DNA from: Pseudomonadota bacterium
GTDB lineage: Bacteria; Pseudomonadota; Alphaproteobacteria; UBA828
Length of the DNA stretch: 43,453 nucleotides
Reading direction: 5' to 3'
NCBI GenBank assembly: GCA_027624955.1
Contig: JAQBTG010000034.1
Coordinates: 1-43,453 of the forward strand
The translations under genes were made by a program, and so were the position numbers. The notes beneath the pieces were generated by a model. That model saw nothing but the letters and a program-made list of their open reading frames with translations, was not told the origin of the DNA and did not search any database. Shown one piece after another: positions 34,054 through 43,453 of this stretch (within the stretch, counting starts at the first letter, position 1; each line of letters begins with the position of its first letter).

Positions 34054-34107
34054 TGGGGACAAAGCTGTGGCTAGCCATGTGACTAACCTGTGGAAAATAC
34101 GGGATAA
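34054..34107 (+). promoter_or_regulatory. Row of five DnaA-box-like 9-mers upstream of dnaG
   Basis: Same-orientation variants of TGTGGATAA start at 34054 (TGGGGACAA), 34066 (TGTGGCTAG), 34078 (TGTGACTAA), 34089 (TGTGGAAAA) and 34099 (ACGGGATAA), at intervals of 12, 12, 11 and 10 bp. One has a single mismatch to the classical box, three have two and one has three. The array lies in the 174-nt gap between yqeY and dnaG. A role in DnaA binding is inference. Confidence 0.4.
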
Positions 34108-34120
34108 CTCCGGCGTTGTT

Positions 34121-34576
34121 TCAGGCCAGCAGTTCCTTCACCACGCCGCTTGCCTTGGCAAAATCCATGCGTCCGGCATATTTTTCCTTGAGCGCCGACA
34201 TGGTACGGCCCATGTCTTTGATAGTTTTAGCGTTTTCTTCGCCGACCAAAACCTGGATCGCCTTCACCATATCCTCGCCCTCAATTTGGGGCGGCAGAAA
34301 ACGGTGGATCACAGCAATTTCTTCACCTTCGCGCTCAGCCAGGTCGATGCGCCCGCCACTCTCATACATGGTGATGCTCTCGCGCCGTTGGCGGATCATG
34401 GTATTCAGCAATTGCAGGATTTCCACCTCGCCGAGGCCATCCGGATTGCCTTTGCCACGCTCAGCAATATCGCGATCCTTGAGGGCAGCGAGAATCAAGC
34501 GCACGGTTAGAGTCGTGCGCTCGTCGCGCGCCTTCATCGCGATTTTTAATGCATCACTGAGTTGATCTCTAATCAT
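34121..34576 (-). CDS. yqeY: GatB/YqeY-domain protein
   Basis: A 151-residue, mostly helical protein of the YqeY family, which resembles the tail of the tRNA amidotransferase subunit GatB and is thought to touch tRNA; its precise role is not settled. The segments LTVRLILAALKDRDI, ILQLLNTMIRQRRESI, FLPPQI and KDMGRTMSALKEKYAGRMDF are typical of the family. The length is normal. It precedes dnaG and rpoD on the same strand. In many alphaproteobacteria it lies directly opposite carA; here the serine hydrolase gene lies between them. The 204-nt upstream gap contains an inverted repeat TCAACCC/GGGTTGA at 34635-34656 and no clear promoter. Confidence 0.92.
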   Translation of the reverse strand: MIRDQLSDALKIAMKARDERTTLTVRLILAALKDRDIAERGKGNPDGLGEVEILQLLNTMIRQRRESITMYESGGRIDLAEREGEEIAVIHRFLPPQIEGEDMVKAIQVLVGEENAKTIKDMGRTMSALKEKYAGRMDFAKASGVVKELLA

Positions 34577-34780
34577 CGCCTGAACATATGGTTCACGAAC
34601 GAAGCGCCGAAAGATAGCGCCACTTGGGCAGGGATCAACCCCAGAATGCGGGTTGACAAATTCGCCCTTCGGCGTCGGTGGTTTAGATGGAGCGAAGTTT
34701 TACTCCGATTCGAATTTCGCGACACGGCGCGCGCCAAACGCGCGGATGTGGCGATTTCGAGGTTGCCGCCACCCGCCGCT

Positions 34781-36577
34781 TCAACGCGGGCAAAGCGGGC
34801 GCACGCTATGCGCCGCGAGGGCAAGGTCGCGGGCCTGGTAGTGGTGATTGTCGGCAAAGCGAAAGGCGGTCGTCCGATTCGGCAAAATCATGACAATATG
34901 TCCGCCATAACCCATCATTTTGGGCAACCATGTCTCACAGCCATGATTGTCGTTAAACGGTTTCATCCAGAAAGATAGTTGATATTCATGGTCTTGGCCG
35001 ATGCCGCCGGTCGGCAGGCCGCGCTTTTCCGTCTGATAGAGCGCTTCGCTAAGCTTGCCTGGGTGAAGCAATTGCCGGCCGCCATATTTGCCGCCGTCAT
35101 GCAGGAGCTGGGCGATCTTGGCGACGTCATCGATTCGTAGATAAAGACCAAAACCCATGATCGGCAGGCCGCGCCCGCCAACGCTTTCCAGAGTGCGCAT
35201 GATCGGAACGTGATAGGCGCCGATGGGTTCTAAAACCTCTTTCTGCACCATGTCCCAGAGATCGGCCTCGCGGCCCTCCCGCGACTTCAGGAAAGCGCTC
35301 ATCGCGGCCGAAAGAATAAAGCTGTGCATCGTGTCGTAGCGCGCCACTTCTCCGGGCCCCCACGGATAGTCGCCGCCGACAGAGAGCGCCATCGAGAGCT
35401 TTTCTTCGGCGCTCAACAGCTGAAGCCATTTGAGCAGCGTCGGATTGTCTTCGTTGGCTTCGAATTTGAGCGGCTCGCGCACCCGCGATCTGTAGCCGAT
35501 GCCGGTCGCCATGCTGAGCACATGGGCAAAGGTGACGTCGCGCCAGCCGCCATGGCTGACATGGCGGGCGCTGATATCGAGGTAATCCACGATCTTGAGA
35601 TCAAACACCTCCGGCCCGTACTTCTCGGCGAGACGGAGCAACGTCAGCGCAGCGCCCATGGATTTGGTAACCGAATAAACGCCGTGACGCATCTGCCCGC
35701 AATAGGGATAGTCGCCATACCGCGCGCGACAAGGATGGGCGTAGATCACACCATCGACAATCAGGCCCGCCGCCGACACGCCCTCGGAACTGCCTTGCTG
35801 ATGAATTATCGCCGATACCGAACCCGCCCCGGCAATAGCCTCAAGCTCCGACCACGCCCGCATCGGCACTTCGCGCGACAATTCTTCAGAAAATTTGGCC
35901 GCCAACACGGATCGCTCCTGGATCGCGTGCGGCCGATAGGTCATCGGCGTTTGGCCCCACATATCGTAGATCGCCCAAGGCGCCGCCTCTTGCGTGATTT
36001 GCAGGCGCAACGACGAAACATTGGTGTCGTCAAATACAAACGTGGCGACACCGTTATGGCTGTCGTTGGAGTAGTCATTGACGACAATGAAGGGAAATGA
36101 GGCACGCGAAAATCCGTTGTCGGACGGCTCCGACCAGACGCGACCCGGCGCCACAATGATTTGCGACCAGCTGGCGCCACCGCGCGGTCTGACCACGTCG
36201 CGGCGAACCGGCACCAGATAGCCGTCATAAACAAAAAATTGGAGATCGACGCCGGGGAAAAGTGCCTGGCCGGGCAGGAGATTGGGCGCCTTCTGTGCTG
36301 TGGCCGCGAGCACTGCGTGAAGCTCAAACTCCGGTAGGCTGAGCGTGCCCTCGAAGCTATGGTGCGCCGGCGCGTGCTCACCCACCGGCATAAACTCGGC
36401 GTTTTGCACTGGCGTCTCGTCGGCATTCTGTGCGGCCTTAAGGTCGGCTACAGTCAGCACGCTTCTGGCGTCGTCGCGCAAGGATTCTTCGGCTCCGCCG
36501 GGCAGCGCCAAAAGCGCCCAGCACAAAGCGGCGAAGCATCCCATCACGAATTTACTACAGCGATTTCCACCGATCAT
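34781..36577 (-). CDS. Exported serine hydrolase (beta-lactamase/class C-like) with an N-terminal domain of unknown function
   Basis: A 598-residue protein with a likely signal peptide (1-29, ending LALPGGAEE). Residues about 30-240 match no family I recognise; this part is rich in beta-type sequence and aromatic residues. Residues about 245-590 form a serine hydrolase of the beta-lactamase/DD-peptidase fold. SVTK at 302-305 gives nucleophile S302 and K305, Y414-D415-T416 takes the place of the usual YxN, and GGH at 558-560 lies where class C enzymes have their KTG-like strand. Related proteins include esterases and D-stereospecific peptidases, so the substrate cannot be named. A ten-residue upstream frame (MKGRRVGLRK, 36606-36574) ends across the ATG and carries the best ribosome site (AAGGAGG), so the start may be translationally coupled. 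Confidence 0.75.
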   Translation of the reverse strand: MIGGNRCSKFVMGCFAALCWALLALPGGAEESLRDDARSVLTVADLKAAQNADETPVQNAEFMPVGEHAPAHHSFEGTLSLPEFELHAVLAATAQKAPNLLPGQALFPGVDLQFFVYDGYLVPVRRDVVRPRGGASWSQIIVAPGRVWSEPSDNGFSRASFPFIVVNDYSNDSHNGVATFVFDDTNVSSLRLQITQEAAPWAIYDMWGQTPMTYRPHAIQERSVLAAKFSEELSREVPMRAWSELEAIAGAGSVSAIIHQQGSSEGVSAAGLIVDGVIYAHPCRARYGDYPYCGQMRHGVYSVTKSMGAALTLLRLAEKYGPEVFDLKIVDYLDISARHVSHGGWRDVTFAHVLSMATGIGYRSRVREPLKFEANEDNPTLLKWLQLLSAEEKLSMALSVGGDYPWGPGEVARYDTMHSFILSAAMSAFLKSREGREADLWDMVQKEVLEPIGAYHVPIMRTLESVGGRGLPIMGFGLYLRIDDVAKIAQLLHDGGKYGGRQLLHPGKLSEALYQTEKRGLPTGGIGQDHEYQLSFWMKPFNDNHGCETWLPKMMGYGGHIVMILPNRTTAFRFADNHHYQARDLALAAHSVRPLCPR

Positions 36578-36656
36578 TTGCGCAGGCCGACCCTCCTTCC
36601 TTTCATGTTAGCACGCCCAATATCAGACCGTGGCAATGCCCGCCAACGGCGATTAC

Positions 36657-36685
36657 TTGACGGACTCGGCGCTACTCCGTAACTT
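36657..36685 (+). promoter_or_regulatory. Possible promoter of carAB
   Basis: TTGACG (36657-36662) and TAACTT (36680-36685) are separated by 17 nt in the 229-nt gap between the divergent hydrolase and carA genes. The -10 matches in only three of six positions, so this is tentative. The leader to the carA ATG would be about 115 nt. Confidence 0.4.
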
Positions 36686-36806
36686 GCGCCGCGCGGCGCC
36701 TACCGGTGATTTTGCGACTCGCGTGCAAGCCATATTTCGGCGATCACGCGCCGTCACCGGCCGGCGAGAAAACCACCCGCGCGCACGGCCTCGCGAGACA
36801 ACCAAC

Positions 36807-37992
36807 ATGGATCAAACTGCCATGTCCCACCCCGGAAAGAACCCCGGCGCAGGAATGGCCGCCTTAGCGCTGGCCGATGGCAGCCTGTTTCGCGGCCACG
36901 GCATCGGCGCGTACGGTACGGCGGTCGGCGAGATCTGCTTCAACACGTCGATCACAGGTTATCAGGAAATTCTGACCGATCCTTCCTATGCCGGGCAGAT
37001 CATCACTTTCACTTTCCCTCATATCGGCAATGTCGGCGGCAATGCAGCGGACATCGAAGCGCTGAGCCCGGCAGCACGTGGCCTGATTTTGCGCGCCGAT
37101 ATCACCACGCCGTCCAATTGGCGCAGCCTTGAACATCTTGACGATTGGCTGAAGCGGCATGGGCTGATCGGCATCACCGGTGTCGATACCCGGCGCCTAA
37201 CGCGCCTGCTACGGACGAGTGGCGCACAGGCCGGTGCGCTCTGCCATCAGGCGGCGGCGAACGGCGCGCCCGAGGCGGCAGCGCTCACGGCCGAGGCCAT
37301 AGCCTGGCCCGGCCTCGAAGGCATGGACCTCGCCAAAGAGGTGAGCTGCCTCCAGAGCTATGGTTGGCAAGAGGGCGTGTGGAATTTTGCCACTGGCGCA
37401 TACGCCACCTCGATCGCGGCGCGCCATCATGTTGTCGCGGTCGATTACGGCGCCAAGCGTAATATCCTGCGCTCGCTGACGTCGCTCGGCTGCCGTGTCA
37501 CCGTGGTGCCAGCAACAGCGGACGGCGAAGAGATTCTGGCGCACAAGCCAGACGGTGTCTTTCTCTCCAACGGCCCTGGCGATCCGGCGGCGACGGGGGC
37601 ATATGCCATACCGGCGATCCAAACCCTGCTGGCCGACGGCGTGCCAATATTCGGCATCTGCCTCGGCCATCAAATGCTGGCCCTGGCACTCGGCGCCAAA
37701 ACCAAAAAAATGCTGTTCGGCCACCGCGGCGCTAACCATCCGGTCAAAGAGCTCAAAAGCGGCAAGGTCGAGATCACCAGCCAGAATCACGGTTTCGAAG
37801 TGCTCCTCGACAGCCTGCCCACAGGCGTCAAAGCCACCCATGTATCGCTCTTCGACGGCACCTTGGAAGGCTTGGAAGTCACCGGCAAACCGGTGTTCTC
37901 CGTGCAGCATCACCCCGAAGCCTCCCCCGGCCCGCAGGATTCGCACTATCTCTTCCAACGCTTCGTCGCGTTGATGGATTCAAGGGAATCTG

Positions 37993-38000
<8 letters not shown>
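36807..38000 (+). CDS. carA: Carbamoyl-phosphate synthase small subunit CarA
   Basis: A 397-residue glutamine amidotransferase subunit that supplies ammonia to CarB for carbamoyl phosphate, used in pyrimidine and arginine synthesis. The N-terminal domain has [20 protein letters not shown] (45-64). The class I amidotransferase domain has the triad C285 (GICLGHQ), H369 and E371 ([10 protein letters not shown]). The frame is open to 36630, but the start at 36807 is preferred because the earlier residues look like leader sequence; an ATG at 36822 is another option. It overlaps carB by 8 nt. Confidence 0.94.
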
Positions 38001-41274
<3,274 letters not shown>

Positions 41275-41372
41275 TCTTTCGCTTATTTTGGATATTCATG
41301 CACTGGCGTCAAAAGCCGCCGGACGGTATGACTATTGGCGAGTGAACGAAAAGAAACGGCAGAGAAAAGGCG

Positions 41373-41846
41373 ATGGAAAAGCATCCAATGACGCCCGCGG
41401 GCCACGCCAAGTTGAAAGAAGAGCTTAGCCGCCTGAAAAGCATAGAACGGCCGCTTGTCATCCGTGAAATTGGTACGGCGCGCGAGCATGGTGACCTGAA
41501 GGAAAATGCCGAATACCACGCGGCTAAAGACCGCCAGGGCATGATCGAGGCACGCATCACCGAGTTGGAAAGCAAGGTTGGCTTGGCCGAGGTCATCGAC
41601 ATCTCAAACCTATCGAGCGACCGAGTCCAATTCGGAGCCAGGGTTACGGTTGTGGATGAGGAAACGGAAAAAGAGAGCACCTATCAGATCGTCGGCGCCG
41701 ACGAGGCCGAAGTGAATGAGGGCCGGCTTTCCGTTACAGCTCCACTGGCGCGCGCGCTGATAGGCAAGAAGAGCGGCGACGCGATAGAGCTCAACACTCC
41801 GAGCGGCGTACGCAATTACGAAATACTTGCCATAAATTACGATTGA
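41373..41846 (+). CDS. greA: Transcript cleavage factor GreA
   Basis: A 157-residue protein that enters the secondary channel of RNA polymerase and promotes cleavage of backtracked RNA. The N-terminal coiled coil (about 8-75) carries the acidic tip residues D41 and E44 in HGDLKENAEYHAA. The C-terminal FKBP-like domain (about 80-157) includes VQFGARVTVVDEE and SPLARALIGK-like sequence (APLARALIGKKSGD). The position after carAB is common in alphaproteobacteria. The ribosome site is weak, and no clear promoter is seen in the 98-nt gap. Confidence 0.97.
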   Translation: MEKHPMTPAGHAKLKEELSRLKSIERPLVIREIGTAREHGDLKENAEYHAAKDRQGMIEARITELESKVGLAEVIDISNLSSDRVQFGARVTVVDEETEKESTYQIVGADEAEVNEGRLSVTAPLARALIGKKSGDAIELNTPSGVRNYEILAINYD

Positions 41847-41922
41847 GAATCCGGCCGGAGTTGTCGCCCAGCGCAGGCTCAAGGTAAGTTTCTCCAAAGG
41901 TATCAGAACAAGGAGTAAAAGA

Positions 41923-43362
41923 ATGGCCGAGCGTTATGGGTTGATGGTGCCGGGAGCAAAAAGCAGTTCGCCTTATGTCGATGTTTTATCTCCCTATAAC
42001 CGTCGCAAGATTGGCAGCGCCGCGACCGCCGATGAAGCGGTCGCCGAACAGGCGCTGAAAACCGCCTACGCGCTCTATCGTGATCGCGATTCATGGCTGC
42101 CGGCCTGGAAGCGCGTCGATATTTTGGAGCGCACGGTCGAGATCATGACCAAGCGAGCCGATTACCTGGCGCTTGAATCGGCCCGCGAGGGCGGCAAGCC
42201 GCTCGTCGATTCGATACATGAGGTTGCGCGCGCCATCGATGGCGTAAAGCTCTGCATTGAGGGTCTTCGTACTCAGGCAGGTGAAGAAATTCCGATGGGG
42301 ATTTCTCGCTCTTCGCAGCACCGCCTGGCATTCACCAGCCTCGAGCCAATCGGCGTGGTAACCGCGGTGAGCGCGTTCAACCATCCGCTAAATCTGATTA
42401 TTCATCAGGTTTGCCCCGCCATTGCCGTGGGCTGCCCGGTGCTCGTCAAGCCGTCCGAGGATACCCCGCTCTCCTGTTTGCGTTTCGTTAAAATCCTACG
42501 TGAGGCGGGCTTGCCGGACGAATGGTGCCAGCCGATCGTGACGGCCGCGCGCGAGGTGTCGCAGAAAATCGTCACCGATCCGCGCGTCGCGTTTTTCAGT
42601 TTTATCGGCTCGGCCGGTGTCGGCTGGATGCTGCGTTCCAAACTGGCGCCGGGCACACGTTGTGCGCTCGAGCATGGCGGCGTCGCGCCGGTCATCATGG
42701 CGGCGGACGCCGATCTCAAACGGGCATTGCCGCTTCTCGCCAAGGGCGGGTTTTATCACGCCGGGCAGGTTTGCGTTTCGGTGCAGCGCGTCTTCGCCCA
42801 TCATTCAATCGCCAAAGCCGTAGCGAACGGTTTGGCCAAGGAAGCCAAAGCTCTGAAAGTCGGCGATCCGACAAAAGCCAGCACGCAAGTCGGCCCGCTC
42901 ATTCGCCCAGGCGAAGTTGACCGGGTGTCAGAATGGGTCGAGGAAGCCAAAGCTGGCGGTGCCAAAGTGCTGGCCGGCGGCAAGCGCCTTTCTAAAACCT
43001 GTTATGCGCCGACCGTGCTGTGGGACCCGCCGAAGAACGCGCGCGTTAGCCAGAATGAAGTATTCGGACCGGTGGTCTGCGTCTATCCGTTCCGCTCGCT
43101 CGATCAAGCGATCGCTCAAGCCAACAGCCTCGACGTTTCTTTCCAGGCCGCCGTGTTTACCCAGGATTTGGATACGGCGCTGCGTGTCTATAAGCGGCTC
43201 GACGCCTCGGCAGTGATGCTCAACGACCACACCGCCTTCCGCGTCGATTGGATGCCCTTCACCGGCCTCAAACATTCGGGCCACGGCGTCGGCGGCATTC
43301 ACCACACCATGGATGAGATGCAGATCAAGAAAATGATGGTGCTCAATTCGCCGCAACTTTGA
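41923..43362 (+). CDS. NAD(P)-dependent aldehyde dehydrogenase
   Basis: A 479-residue member of the aldehyde dehydrogenase superfamily, oxidising an aldehyde to an acid (or acyl group) with NAD(P). N153 in AFNHP, E250 in LEHGG and the nucleophile C284 in GQVCVSVQR are the expected catalytic residues, and GSAGVGWML near 229 binds cofactor. NEVFGPVV and the closing GLKHSGHGVGGI segment are typical. LEHGG replaces the more usual LELGG. I cannot assign a substrate: none of the neighbours points to a pathway. A strong ribosome site, AAGGAG, precedes the ATG. The 91 nt after the stop hold a small bulged hairpin (43371-43393) and nothing else recognised. Confidence 0.88.
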   Translation: MAERYGLMVPGAKSSSPYVDVLSPYNRRKIGSAATADEAVAEQALKTAYALYRDRDSWLPAWKRVDILERTVEIMTKRADYLALESAREGGKPLVDSIHEVARAIDGVKLCIEGLRTQAGEEIPMGISRSSQHRLAFTSLEPIGVVTAVSAFNHPLNLIIHQVCPAIAVGCPVLVKPSEDTPLSCLRFVKILREAGLPDEWCQPIVTAAREVSQKIVTDPRVAFFSFIGSAGVGWMLRSKLAPGTRCALEHGGVAPVIMAADADLKRALPLLAKGGFYHAGQVCVSVQRVFAHHSIAKAVANGLAKEAKALKVGDPTKASTQVGPLIRPGEVDRVSEWVEEAKAGGAKVLAGGKRLSKTCYAPTVLWDPPKNARVSQNEVFGPVVCVYPFRSLDQAIAQANSLDVSFQAAVFTQDLDTALRVYKRLDASAVMLNDHTAFRVDWMPFTGLKHSGHGVGGIHHTMDEMQIKKMMVLNSPQL

Positions 43363-43453
43363 GAGCTGCGCGGCAAAACGACCCCTCGTGCCGCAACCCA
43401 TAAACTAGATAGTGTGGGCAATGAGGGACACGCTCGGCGCCCCTCTCGAAATT

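Noticed and set aside
35324-36100. A 258-codon frame antisense to the serine hydrolase
   Set aside because: Its sequence is Arg/His-rich shadow, while the minus-strand frame has a signal peptide and catalytic motifs.
43363-43453. Possible terminator after the aldehyde dehydrogenase gene
   Set aside because: The hairpin at 43371-43393 has an 8-bp stem broken by a three-base bulge and no T run, so it is too weak to call.

Overview
The window is a dense, high-GC stretch of an alphaproteobacterial chromosome. The evidence is gene content and order: a complete division and cell-wall (dcw) cluster from mraZ to ftsZ, followed by lpxC, bamD, recN and ligA, then yqeY-dnaG-rpoD facing carA-carB-greA. 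FtsZ ends in the alphaproteobacterial-type [12 protein letters not shown] tail, MurE has the meso-diaminopimelate motif, and lpxC and bamD imply a Gram-negative envelope. Finer taxonomy cannot be read safely from the sequence. No phage, insertion sequence, CRISPR array, tRNA or rRNA gene was seen.

Layout. (1) 1-3.2 kb: a broken or truncated EF-G-like GTPase on the minus strand, then a TerB/J-domain co-chaperone, an EamA-type exporter and a zinc amidase with a peptidoglycan-binding domain. (2) 3.2-4.1 kb: the RNase P RNA gene and an AT-rich intergenic region that ends in the mraZ promoter, which is overlaid by four 10-bp-phased MraZ-type repeats. (3) 4.1-22.7 kb: sixteen dcw genes on the plus strand (mraZ, rsmH, ftsL, ftsI, murE, murF, mraY, murD, ftsW, murG, murC, murB, ddl, ftsQ, ftsA, ftsZ), most joined by stop/start overlaps, eight of them 4-nt ATGA junctions. 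(4) 22.7-28.6 kb: lpxC, bamD, recN and ligA. The ftsZ-lpxC gap holds a tandem GTAACA repeat and two strong hairpins. (5) 28.6-36.6 kb, minus strand: a serine hydrolase, yqeY, dnaG, rpoD, azlC and azlD. (6) 36.8-43.4 kb, plus strand: carA, carB, greA and an aldehyde dehydrogenase.

How the genes work together. RsmH tunes the ribosome. MurB to MurF, Ddl, MraY and MurG make lipid II. FtsW and FtsI polymerise and crosslink it at the septum under control of FtsQ, FtsL, FtsA and FtsZ. LpxC and BamD supply the outer membrane. RecN, LigA and DnaG serve replication and repair. RpoD and GreA serve transcription, and CarAB supplies carbamoyl phosphate for pyrimidines and arginine.

I did not find a clearly new multi-gene system. 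The observations most worth a second look are regulatory: the MraZ operator array inside its own promoter, a phased row of DnaA-box-like 9-mers upstream of dnaG, the structured ftsZ-lpxC spacer, the shifted ftsA start, and a two-domain serine hydrolase of unknown role between yqeY and carA.
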